DNA of 64,000 bases from the NCBI GenBank assembly GCA_963920575.1, contig OY986972.1, positions 23,670,672 through 23,734,671 on the forward strand, in the 5' to 3' direction. A model generated the notes under the pieces. The model had not been told where the DNA came from. It was given only the letters and a program-made list of their open reading frames with translations, and made no database searches. Each line of letters opens with the position of its first letter. Within the stretch, counting starts at the first letter, position 1. The stretch is from Narthecium ossifragum (taxonomy: Eukaryota; Streptophyta; Magnoliopsida; Dioscoreales; Nartheciaceae). Of the stretch, positions 9,799 through 20,639 are shown one piece after another. A program made the translations under genes and the position numbers.

Positions 9799-12308
9799 TG
9801 TAAGGACCTGTCCCTCTACCCCTGTGGCTCGTTATAGACCGCAAGGGCAATTTGGTAAATCACGTCTTGTTGGTTTGTTTCACACCCGCGTGTGCACACA
9901 CTGACCTTATATGTGTTAGTGCTTGATTAGAATGGTTAGGTGGACCTGGGATCGGAAGATCCCAGCTCGGGCGCGCTGAAGCTTGCTTTTGGTCAACTTA
10001 CGGCCCTTGAGCGATCGATCGCCCCTTGGAGCGATCGATCGGACTCGTGAGCGAGTCGGTGGGTTTTTGACCCGCTCGGATCGATCCAACTCCAAGTTGG
10101 ATCGACCCAGCCTGTGTCGGATCAATCCGACTTGGTGTTGGATCGATCCGGACTGGCTTCTCTTTCGCGAGCGATCGATCGGACTCGACGTCGGTGGCTT
10201 TTCTGCTTCGAGAGGACGGCCGCCGTTGGCCGTCGCTCTCTCTTGTCAGAAGGGGAGGACTTTCCCTCCCCTCCTTCACCTTTTTCCCCCTTCCCTCGAC
10301 TTTCCCCTTTCCCTTTTTCCCTTCTTTTTTTCCTCTTCTCCTCCTCCTTCTCCTTTCTTCTTCCTTCTTTCTTCTTCTCTCGCGGCTCTGTCTTCTTCCC
10401 CTGTTTTCCGGCAGCCCCTTCTTCTTCATCGTTCTCCCTCCTCCGACCATCGTTTTGGGTGTTCCAAGACTCGTTGGAATCGTGGCAACGAGAGGAAGAT
10501 CGTTGAAGTGGTTTGGAGCGGCGTTGGTGACCAGTTTGCAGGGAATCAACCGAGGAGTGCGTTTCCGGTAGGTGTTCTATCTACATGTGTTGTTTTCGGG
10601 TTTTCTCTAGATCTAGCCATTGGATCTTGTTGATCTTTGTATTGTTGTATTCCTATTGCTTAGTAGAATTTCTGGTATAAATGTCATAAGCTTTGCTTGA
10701 GATCTGAGTAGGTTATATGCATGATTAAGCTCGGATTTTCTGGTTTTTTTTTGTTCTTAAAGAACAGCCGGCTTGCGGCGAGTTTTTCGGCCGGTACGTA
10801 CATGATCTTGGGTTGTGATGAACATGAGAGTTGTAGATCTTTGAATCTACTCTCAAACCCAATTGATTTCATAATTTTTCGATTTTCCTACGATTTATTA
10901 TGAATTGATTACTGGAGGGATGCGTTGCAGCAAGTACTTGGTAAGTTAGAGTTGGATCGATCGGACCTGCGAGTCCGATCAATCGGACTATACTTGGTGA
11001 GTTAGTTTTGATTAGCGGTTTTGATTAGTGTTTTCCCATTAATCCAACCGCTGGATGTTTATGGATTTTGGATATGTTGATCCCGGTATATAGATCTACT
11101 GATGGCTAAGTTGGATCTTAAATCCGACGTCGTTTGGACGTCGGATCGACGGGATCAATTAGCCTCTAAGTAGAGGTCTTGGTGTTTTGAATATAATATT
11201 ATATTTTGGATTATAATATTATATTGTTTACTGTTCATCATCGTTTTCGGGGTTGCTTCCCGTTGCAGGAGTCCGTGATTGACGGCCGCGGTACCGTCGT
11301 AATGCCGGGACCCGCTACGGATCAGCTGGCAGAGGTTGGTAGTACTGCTGCAGCTATCCGGTTGACTTGTATGCTATCCTTAACATACTGTTGCATGCCT
11401 ATCTCTTGTATGTGTATGTTCATAGCATGCATTCTCTGTTGTGCATTAGTTGCATGGTTAGGGCGTGGATGATGTGTGGGTCGCCGTCCCGAGGCTGGAA
11501 GCTCGGACTTAGCCCTAGGATCGAGGTTGGGTAGTTTGGACCCGATTTGAATGGTGGTGTCCAGTCGTTTCAATGATAGGCCTAGAGGACTGGTACACTT
11601 GTTGCTTGATGATTGTAGAGGTCGTGTCGGCCTTGAGTCGGATACTGAGGTGTAGCCGGTGTCCCACTGTGCTGACCTTGGGGTAGAGGAGTTGTCTACT
11701 CAGCGGTGCCTTTTTCCCGCTTGCAGTGCCGTTCCCTGCAGTAGTGTGTCGCCAGTGTTGTTCCTGCTACTGATGGCTGCTCCTGCGCCTCAGGGACACG
11801 CGGTGGGGTTATGGGACCCCTGTATACACCCAGGTTCTACTTGAGGGCGACACTATTGCGTTTCCCTCTTCCTTCTGTGTGTCGTAGTGTAGAACCCTAC
11901 TGAGCTTAGTACTCACACCTACCCGGGCTGCGTTTTGCAGGTGGAGGCGTCAGTTCTTCCTCTATGGCCCCTACCGGGCAGTTGGTCAGCGGTGCGGCGG
12001 CGCCTGGTGGACTTTGAGAGGTGGCGATCTTTACTACTTTGACCTTTTGTTAGTTAGTCTCCTACGGGAGTAATGTTGTATTTGGATCTTCCCCTCTCCG
12101 AGGATATGTATATTAAACACTTTGGGTTTTGAATCTGTGGTTCGAGGTTCTGCTATTTAATTGTTGTCTTTTAATTGAGGGTGCTTTTGGTGAATTGCTA
12201 GGGAGACCAATAGGTTAGAGGGAACCCTCGCCGTCTTTTTCCGCGTTTAGTAGGTTCCGGTTCGCGTCGCCCCGCCCGGTTGGGCTTTCGCGGGTCGGGG
12301 CCATGACA
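9799..12308 (+). mobile_element. Ty3/gypsy family-A 5' LTR with adjoining primer-binding site
   Basis: A 2510-bp LTR, from TGTAAGGACCTG to GGGGCCATGACA, directly followed by a primer-binding site and gag start, so this is the 5' LTR of a truncated element. It contains octamer pairs with 20-22 bp spacing (10013/10033, 10079/10100, 10120/10141, 10955/10977), the polypyrimidine tract, the 23-nt hairpin at 11123-11145 and the TATAATATTATA pair near 11188-11225. It defines the full-length LTR for the family. Confidence 0.85.
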
Positions 12309-12311
12309 GCT

Positions 12312-12323
12312 TGGTATCAGAGC
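12312..12323 (+). other. Retrotransposon primer-binding site (initiator tRNA-Met type)
   Basis: TGGTATCAGAGC lies three bases after the LTR end. This is the usual plant gypsy/copia complement of the initiator-tRNA-Met 3' end. Confidence 0.85.
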
Positions 12324-12510
12324 ATAGGTTGTAGATCCCAGGGTTTAGGATCAGGATTCGGTTGAGATTGAGTGTGGAATGGGTTAGTTCTATGTCTAGA
12401 ACATCCGTGCATGCTCCTTTTGATGTGTTATGCTTTTCCGCTTTATGTTGTGCTGCTTTGTCTTGGGTTTCGGACGAGTGAATGCTCGTTTGTCGTTGGT
12501 GATTGCGCAG

Positions 12511-12726
12511 ATGTCAGGAGCTCGAGGCCGACCTTCGGTTGTTGGTCAGGGTGGGGCACGACCTGGTCGACCCGCCCGACCAGACAGGGTAGCACATGTC
12601 AGGGAGGTCAGAGCTAGACGGGCTGAGCCATCGCCAGCGACGGTTTCGGTCGCACGGGAGGGGACCCATCTCGCCGAGGAGAGGATTCTCCCTCCTGTCG
12701 ACTGGCGGACCGCTATTATCCCGTAG
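12511..12726 (+). pseudogene. Truncated gypsy Gag N-terminus
   Basis: The ATG at 12511 begins a Gly/Arg/Pro-rich N-terminus (starting MSGARGRPSV) about 200 nt after the primer-binding site, the expected Gag position for a chromovirus-like gypsy element. Only 71 codons remain before a stop at 12724, where the sequence changes abruptly to minus-strand LTR. No protease, reverse transcriptase or integrase follows. Confidence 0.6.
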
Positions 12727-13100
12727 ATAACTAATCTACAAATACAATGATAAATCTACCAACTAAGATAGCCAAGCAACACATTCATTCTACGCTACTG
12801 CCCCCGGTGCACGCCGGCAATCAGTTGGAATATATCAAAGCAGTAGGGCACACTTTCGGCCCATTTATTCTATACATTGCCGGGGGCATGACCCCCCCGG
12901 TTAACCACAATACAAATAGAAGGTCTAACCCCACATATGGGTCTAAGACCAATAATGTTACGTAAAAGTTGGTGTGAAAGCAGATAAAGCAAATACAAAC
13001 TATATATTAAATACATGATTGACATGAAATTGCTTGAAATCAGTAAATGTCGGTAAATTAGTATTTTGATATATTCATAGGGGTATTTTTTAATCTAATA
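12727..13100 (-). mobile_element. Minus-strand family-A LTR fragment
   Basis: The stretch around 12795-12910 (CACGCCGGC... CGGCCCATTTATTCT) aligns with 34880-34960, 32150-32170 and 7795-7865. The part after about 12960 is AT-rich and unassigned. It partly repeats sequence already present before 9798, so it is not simply the continuation of that LTR. Confidence 0.55.
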
Positions 13101-13261
13101 TTAACAACTAATTAAATGAATTAATAAATGGGGTTATTGGTTTAAAAAACTTACAAATGGGTTTTTTTATCAAAAACTTGTGTTAATCTAGGTTTTTTTA
13201 ATCAATTAACCGATGAAGATTATGGTCCGATGAGATTGCTGGGTTAGCAAAGGAGATCTAG
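13101..13261. other. AT-rich sequence, nothing recognised
   Basis: Short stretch between the LTR remnant and a LINE tail. No coding or structural signal was seen. Confidence 0.5.
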
Positions 13262-13475
13262 GCAACGATGCTATGCTTTGACTTTACTCTGTTTCTGCAT
13301 GTGTCAAGAGCTTGCGACGAGCGAGCGGATGAAGTTGCTAGATGGTGCCGCATAAACCAATCTTGTCTTGATTGGGTCCCAAATGAGGGGCTGGCTGTTT
13401 CCTTTTAGTTGTAATGGATTGTAGTTTAGTTGTAGTATAGCTAGCTTCGGCTGAACTCATAAAAAAATAAAAACC
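13262..13475 (+). mobile_element. LINE (L1-type) 3' end, 5'-truncated
   Basis: An open frame ending at the TAG at 13406-13408 encodes the C-terminus of a plant LINE RNase H domain (HVSRACDERADEVARWC, then LDWVPNEGLA). A short 3' untranslated region and an A-rich tail (about 13459-13475) follow. The first residues align with the end of the LINE fragment at 23849-25264 (LFLHISRDCN). The very short 5'-truncated form with an A-rich tail is typical of LINE insertion. Confidence 0.7.
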
Positions 13476-13593
13476 CGATGAAGATAATAGATTTGCTTTA
13501 TAAAGTACATGAATTAAATAGTACCAAACCATAGAAGTAGAAGTTTTAGCGTCTGAGAAATCACAAACTTTTGGATTGACGGCCAAAAGAATG

Positions 13594-15849
13594 CTAAATC
13601 TTTTGCCAAAGCTCTAAAAAGTAGCGTCCAATGCCCAAATTATATGTCCGGCTAGTAATCCATGCCATTCCCTCATGAAATATGAGGGTTAAGTCTGTGC
13701 CAGTCAAATAACATGGGATATAGCAAGCCGCCAACGTCGTGACAATTGCTATCCATCTATGATGGGGCGGTATCATCACGTAGATTCCTGTGGAGAAGGC
13801 GATAGCCAAGAGGCAGATGGACGCTGAGATCCATGACATAGAAGCACCAATGACATTGGCCTGGGGGCCAGGCTCAGTGAGGGCTCCTGCCCAGATGAGT
13901 TGCAGTGTACCTATAATGGAGCAGCACATGGCCAAGGCGTCAGTGACGATGAACGCCCTAAAGGCTGCCTTAGTTATCGATGCCGCCGTGCCTTGTTCCT
14001 CGCCTTCGCCTTTGTACCCGCCGGGGATGGCAAAGGCAGCAGCAAAGGTGATAGTCGTAATGAGGGCGGCCACAACCGACAGGTTTTGTGCAAAGGCCCT
14101 CATGTCCTTCACCCTCTCTGCTTTCGTTATGCCATCCAATTCCTTCTCCCTCAGCATGAATTGCGTGAATTTTAGACCAATAAAACCGCTTAGTCTCCAG
14201 TAAGGGGATGTGTCCCCAGAGACTTTTTCAAGCCGTATCTGCATCAATGATCAGACTTTAAGAATTAATTTGTTCAAAAACACAAGAAAGAGAGATACGA
14301 GAAACCAAAATTTTGATTCTAAAAATGATATAGCTCGAGTTGTGGTGCATATATATATAGCAACCATGTTAAATAAGGAAAAATCACTTGTGAGGCACTA
14401 ATGATTAGTTGCCTACTTACCTTTTGTGTTATGTAACGAAGTCTTCTAATCTCATTAGCAGTGAGACCCTCATTGTTCGTGATACTTACATCCACTCCCT
14501 TAGCATGGAGTATCATATGCTTGATCACATCATGGCAATGGATGACAGCTAGATGCAGAGGCGTGTTTCCATCCTTATCTTGCTCATTTCGCAACTCAAA
14601 GAGCTCATCTTCATTGTCGAGGATATAAGCTGCAACTTTAACTCGTCCTGCTAGGACAGCGAGATGGAGCGAATTCCTATTCCTCATTGTCCACTTCAAC
14701 CCAGATTCAGGGTACAGTTGGAGGAGACACTTGAACGCTTCGAGATTGGCCATGCTGGCTGCGAGGTGGACAGGCGAGTAGCCATCATTGTTCAACACAT
14801 ATGTGCTTGAAGAATCAACTAGTGCTAGTATCTTCAGGATTTCAAGGTTCTCTATGCAGACTGCATAGTGAAGAGCAGTGTTGCCTGATTTATCCTGTAT
14901 ATTCAGCTCCTTTGGTAGGTGCTTTAATATTTCTCTAAGAATTCCTGGAATAAAACAAATACATGCATGTTTATTGTTAAAACACAATTTATAGTATCAA
15001 ATTCAGTATTCTTTTAAGTTTTTGAAATAATTGGTGATTAATAGTCATTAACAAGTAGCTTGATAATATGAAGAGGAATGTGGCAGCTGAGAAGACAAAG
15101 TAGCGTAGCAGTAGGAGAATACCTTATTTATCAAACACATATATATATATATAGTAGGCTGATATAACTCTTTATCTGTTAAGTATATATATGCTTTTTT
15201 TTTCCATGGAGCCTTTTAACTTTTAACAATTTGGGTCGTCTAATCCAATAAAAATCTTCACCTCAAATTAATTTAAGGCATCAATGCGGAGAAAATAATA
15301 ATTACCGATATCATTCCGAAGGACAGCAGCGTGCAAAGCCGTCATCCCCTGAGGGCCATCGAACCCGCTCTGCTTCTTACACAATGGGCTTTCAAGTAAG
15401 GCTTGTATAACCTCAAGCGGCGCAACCTCAACAGCCATATACAGCAACGATTTACCGGACTCGTCCACAAGGAAGGACGATTTCGGTGGCGGCGGAGGCG
15501 AGTTTGGAGGCGCTTCCTTCGGAGGCGGCGCTAACAACGGACCCATCTCCACATCACCTGATTTGCTGGGCACGAGAAATGTGACCCACTTGATGAACAA
15601 AGTGAACTTCTTCTTCTGGAGTGCAAAGTGGAAGGGGGTGTCGCCTTTCTCATTTGGCCGTGCGACGAGCTCCGGCCGGACCTTGGCAATCTCTGTGGCG
15701 AAGTCCTCGCGCTCATGCCTTAAGGCCAGGTGGAGGGCCGTCTCCTTCAATTGCGTCTCGCCATCGAGGAGGCCCTTGTTCTCCTCTGCCAGCTCTCGAA
15801 GGCGTTTTACGTCGCCTTCCTTGGCAGCCTTATACAATCTAGGATCCAT
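13594..15849 (-). CDS. Ankyrin-repeat/PGG-domain membrane protein, copy 2 (complete)
   Basis: Exons on the minus strand are 15849-15306, 14944-14421 and 14238-13594. Joined they give 570 residues with no internal stop. Residues 1-180 begin MDPRLYKAAKEGD and hold the first ankyrin repeats. Exon 2 (about residues 182-356) holds further repeats (GNTALHYAV, GYSPVHLAA, NSLHLAVLAGR, GNTPLHLAVIH). Exon 3 is the PGG domain with four hydrophobic segments (around LSVVAALITTITFAAAFAI, AFIVTDALAMCCSIIG, WISASICLLAIAFSTGIYV, WIAIVTTLAACYIPCYL). It is ACD6/ITN1-like, a family of plasma- or endomembrane proteins in defence and stress signalling. It duplicates copy 1 with the same intron positions. An AT-rich TATA-like stretch lies about 45 bp before the start codon in both copies. 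A 2.2-kb insertion sits only about 130 bp upstream and may have altered regulation. Confidence 0.88.
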
Positions 15850-15980
15850 TGGCTGTGTCCTGCTTCCTAGCTATTGCTGCATCTGCAATGCCATATATAC
15901 TAATTCACATGAGAGGGGATGAAGGAACATGCATGGAAAGGATCCAATGGAAACACACTACAATTGCAGAGACCCGACGA

Positions 15981-17385
15981 CGCCTTCCCTCTTTATGTTT
16001 TACCCTTATACCCTTCATCATTTTTCTCTCTCCATCTCTCTCTCTCTAACCAGTTTTCTTCTTCCTTTTTTTGTTTCAGTTTTATTTAATTTCCCACCCC
16101 ATTCTTTGTAAGTTTCTTTATTTCCTTTGTTTTTTTTTTCAGTTTGTTTAACTTTTATTTAATTTTGTTTTTTTATCTGTTTTGTTTATTATTTTTTGAG
16201 GAAAGGAACCGGAGGTCCTTTGTTTGAACTCAATATAGTAATTAGACCGGCCACAAAAAGTTTCAGGTATTTAGTCCATTTAGGAGATAAAAAGTCAAAA
16301 ATACCATTCCCAAAGCACCTCTTCATATTTTAATTTATTAAGACATCAAATCGTAAAACTTTCAAATTCCAAATCTTAAATTTTCAAATTTCAAATCGTA
16401 TAAATTTTAAAATTTTAAAATTTTAAAATTTTAAATTATAAAGATTTCAAATTTCAAATCATAAAAATTTCAAAATTCAAATCGTAAAAATTTCAAAATT
16501 CAAATTGTAGAATTTTAAAACTTCAAATTTCAAATTATAAAAATTTTAAAATTGAAAATTATAAAAAATTCAAATTGTTGTGATATGTGGATGACCACCA
16601 CATGAATTCTTTTAGAAGATTGAGAAGATAAGCATATGCAGAATGGGATGACTGCCACACAGGACCGGCCCTGAGTTTTTCTGGGCTCAAGGCGGAAGAT
16701 AAAACCAGGGCCCAGCATCTTTTAAAATACATAATTTTTTTCAATTCGAAAACAAACTTTAAGAGAAACATATATTATTGAAAAAAGAAGCATAACATTG
16801 TAATTCATCAAATAGAAAAACCACTTTGTCACGTCAAATATAATCTATCAATCTCAATACAATTTAACAAAATAATATACTAAATTCAAATGAAAATAGA
16901 AAATTTACAAAAATCAAATATGTGGATACTGAAAAATCACCCTTCTTGCATAAACCAATTTTTTTAAAACTCCAATTCTCCTCGTTTATATGAAGAACCA
17001 AAAAGTGAAACAAAAGAGTAACTGCAATGGATGCTAAATAAACCCTTGCTCTCAATATCGCATCATTGTGAAAACAAATTCAATTTATGCTAATGATAAA
17101 GACAAAAAGAAATTGAACAAAAAAAAACAAAAGATGTCATAGCATATGGAGTACTTCATCGCACGTCAGAGTAAGAAATTCCAAAATAAATTCGAGTTGG
17201 AACTAGAAACAACACAGTGCAAAAAAACCTAGATGCCAATAACTCAATTCTAAAACGCAATCAAAGAACAAGATAAGTAAATGGAATGAGCACCTCGACG
17301 AGGGTCGCCGAGGAGCGAGAGCGAGTATGCGATAGCCGTGGGACGTGGGACGTGGGAGATGAACGATCGTTTGTTTTGCTTGTTT

Positions 17386-17441
<56 letters not shown>

Positions 17442-18205
17442 CTTAAAAAAAAATTCTGGACTACCCATAATCATGGGCCCTAGGCACAGGCCTTCTAGGC
17501 CGGCCCACATGAATTCTTTTAGGATAGGTGACTCGTTTTATGACACGTGTTCATTTGTCATGTACATCACCAAGCGCGTCGGGAGTAGAATTTGAAGACA
17601 ATATTGATTAGAATTTGTATTTTTATATATTTTTGTGTATCCTTTTTGTGTGTATTATTACATGCACTCTTCCCAGAACATGGCTAAATCAATATTGACG
17701 TACGAGGCTTTTCACAAAACACAATGCATTTTTTAACTGTTAGTATTTTTGTTATTTTCATATATATACACGCGCGCGCGTTTTATTTTGATCCATATTT
17801 TTATACTTTTAAATTTTTTTTATAAATAATCACTCCTAAAACTTACCACTAAAAAATAAACAAAAGATTACAAAAATATAATAAAAAAGCCTATTTATCC
17901 AAAAAGAAAAACAAAATGGATAAAAATTTTTTTGGAAAAAAAGAATAAATAAAACTGATTATTAAAAAATACTAATGAAAAAAAAATAAAACTAAAAAAG
18001 ATAATACAAAATTGAGAGAGAAAAAAAGAAACCGGAAAAGGAAGGGAGAAATGAGGGGAGGGGGAGAAAAAGAGAAGAGAAAGTCAACTATTGGGGCTGG
18101 AGGGGTTGGGACTTGGGAGGCATAAATGGAATTTAACATATGGGGGTCGGAGGAGGGGGTGTGTAGGGTGGGCGGGAGAAGCAGCTACCAATTAGATGTC
18201 TTGGA
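15981..18205. mobile_element. 2.2-kb insertion upstream of ankyrin copy 2 (element copy A, type unresolved)
   Basis: Copy 1 of the duplication has no such sequence. It shares order and sequence with 62645-63750: a start like CTTATACCCTTxxCATTTTTCTCTCTCC, an AAAGTCAAAAATA segment, TTCAAATTTCAAA runs, an A-rich segment and an end like GGGAGGCATAAxT. The first and last about 35 bp are loosely complementary (imperfect terminal inverted repeats), which suggests a non-autonomous DNA transposon. No coding capacity was found. At the insertion site about 50 bp of copy 1 sequence is absent. Confidence 0.55.
16598..17522. mobile_element. Nested insertion bounded by an 18-bp direct repeat
   Basis: The 18-mer CCACATGAATTCTTTTAG occurs at 16598-16615 and 17505-17522. 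The relative at 62645-63750 has no insertion at the matching place. The inserted DNA has GGACCGGCCCTGAG near its left end and the roughly complementary GGCCTTCTAGGCCGGCCC at its right, a theme seen in hAT-like elements, but hAT duplications are 8 bp, so the class is uncertain. A (TA)n run of about 53 bp lies at 17388-17440. No intact coding frame was found. Confidence 0.5.
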
Positions 18206-18894
18206 TTCTTTCCCTGGTTCCGAAAATATAGCGCTATTATGCATTAGTCAGAGTCACGGGGTCGAGCTTATAGCATTAGGCATATTGAATTCTGTTGCTG
18301 GTTAATCCGGGGTTATCTACTAATGTGATTGGTTGGAAGAGTTGACATCTTAATTATATACCAAGGAGTCTAAATCTCGTACCGTCCTCTTGCGGCCTTG
18401 CCAACTTGCTTCGATGCAGCTCTTTGTTCCCAAACAGTTCATTTGTCTTTTTTTTTTTTTTTAATGAGTTGAGCAACAGCTCATTCGACTTATAAGTTTC
18501 AGATTTCTTTTCTTGAAATGGCTTCGGGTCAATTATATATTCGTCCCTAAAAGCCACTTGTATATATAAAATTATTTATAGAATATTATAATTTAAAAAT
18601 ATCTTTCGAATCTTTGGAACGTGCTCTCTCTCGTTGACATCATGGGCCATGCAGTACATCTAACATTTTATTATGGGAGTTTTGGGTTGCGGGCCATGTG
18701 AGAGGATATATCCAAACATATTTTATTTGTTCTAAGAACCGCAAAATATGATGACCCGTCGAGAGTCAACATATTTTATTTGTTCTAAGAACCCCATGAC
18801 CCGTCGAAGTTAATTTTCCGTGAACATAATACGTACTTTTATATCTGTTTTAATTTTCGGCGAACAGCTGGCCTTGTTTTACCAGTATGATTAG
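18206..18894. repeat. Upstream half of the tandem duplication, copy 2, middle segment
   Basis: It aligns with about 2230-2883 of copy 1 (for example GAATTCTGTTGCTGGTTAAT, and the CGGCGAAC... GGCCTTGTTTTACC segment before the copia site). It has a 16-nt T run at about 18449-18464 and a repeated AACATATTTTATTTGTTCTAAGAACC segment (about 18715 and 18769). No gene seen. Confidence 0.75.
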
Positions 18895-19203
18895 TAATAA
18901 CAATGACCCTATAATCAAGTAAGAGATCAGTTCCAAATTTGCTATCTCTGCTCATGACACCTACAAAGAACAGCCAAGCACCCACATTAGGAGAGCAGAA
19001 TCAATGTAATCAATCTCCTAGGCAATCATCCTCTCCATAAGGCAATCTTATCATATTTAGTATCCATTCATAATAGGATAGATTGCAGAAATTTATCTTT
19101 TCCTAATGTAAAGATACCTTGTATCTATTTAAACGATGGCAATCCATGACCCAGTCAAGCAAGAGGAAATTTTCACAATCTTGTTCTTCTTTTATTTTCT
19201 TTA
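18895..19203 (+). repeat. 5' LTR of the copia element
   Basis: It starts TAATAACAATGACC and ends TTTTATTTTCTTTA, and is the same length as the 3' LTR. A primer-binding-like TGGTATCCAGAGCG follows at 19204; it differs from the usual TGGTATCAGAGC by an inserted C. Confidence 0.9.
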
Positions 19204-19278
19204 TGGTATCCAGAGCGATCTAGGCCTTCGCCATTTTTTGATCTTGAACACAATTTTTTTTTTCTCACCCTTGCTCAC

Positions 19279-20559
19279 ATGTCTTCTTCTCCTTCTTTCA
19301 ACGTTGGTAACTTTGTTACCCTTCGGTTGAACCATGATAACTACTCTCTTTGGCGTGAGCAATTTTTGATTCTCGCTGAAAGCCAAGACCTTGTGAGCAT
19401 TCTAACTGGCACCACACCGGCCCCGTCTCCATTTCTTGCTGTTCCTGAAGGTTCTGATGATGGACAGAACAGAGATAATTATTCGGCTCATGCTACTTGG
19501 AAGCAATCAGATCGGCTGCTCCGAGGATGGCTAATTGGCACTCTTACTGAAGAGGCCCTTGGTCTAGTCATCGGTCTAGACACTGCTGCCAAAATTTGGA
19601 CAGCACTCAAAGATGCTTATGCACAGTCCTCCCAAGAACGGGAATTTCAATTACGTCAAGAACTCAACTACATGCGTAAGTCTTCTGATCTTTCTTTGGA
19701 TGACTACTTATGTAAATTTAAGCGCACATGTGACAGTCTTGCTGCGATTGGCAAACCGGTGGATGATAAAGAAAAGGTCTTCTCCTTACTCAACGGTCTT
19801 GGAGTCCAATATGAAGCATTCACCACAACCATGCTCAAACCTCCGATGCCTTCTTATGCCGAAGTTGTCCCCTTGTTGCGTAGCTTTGACATTAGCCACT
19901 ATCTTCATACCTCTGAGCTCAGCAATCATGTTGCTTTCTATGGTAACCAACAAAAGGGGCCTCATTACTCTAACTATTAAAAGGGAGGCCACAATTCTAA
20001 TCAGAGTTTTTCTTCTAAAGGCAAAGGTTTCCCTCATCAAAATAATCATAGCTTTGGAGGGAAATCTCAGACCACGCCTCCCCAACATCCTCAACATGCT
20101 GCCAATAATACTCCTCCAAAGTGTCAGATTTGCCACAAATTTGGTCATGTGGCACTCAAATGCTGGCATCGCTTTAATAAAACTTATCAAGACAATGACA
20201 TTCCCGAGGCTCTTGCGGCTCTCACAATCAACACCAGCACTGACCAAGAGTGCATGACTGATACTGGCGCCTCAGCTCATATGACCTCCAATGCATGTAT
20301 TTTACATAATCTTCGTCCCTACGTTGGCAACGATCAGGTAATGGTAGGTAATGGGACCTTAATGCCGATCACTCATATTGGTGACACTTATATTGGCTCA
20401 GGACCCCTTCAACTTACTCTTAAATCTGTTTTACTAGTTCCTAATCTTGAACGTAATTTATTATCTGTGGAACAATTGACTAATGATCATCATGTTAACT
20501 GTGAGTTTTTTGGTGTTGGATTTGTCATCAAGGTCGAGCAACCATTCAGGTATTGCTAA
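19279..20559 (+). pseudogene. Copia Gag, zinc knuckle and protease, broken frame
   Basis: Starting MSSSPSFNVGNFVTLRL, this is a UBN2-type Gag. An in-frame TAA at 19978 interrupts it; the same frame then resumes with a CCHC knuckle (CQICHKFGHVALKC) and the protease active site DTGASAHM at about 20260. A stop at 20557 and a frame change follow before integrase. The element could not make its polyprotein as one chain. Confidence 0.85.
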
Positions 20560-20639
20560 CGGGTCACAAGAAGGGTAATCTTTACACCATTCGAGCGCCA
20601 CATCGAGCTTTTTTTCCACTCGCTTTCACGCCATCAAAC

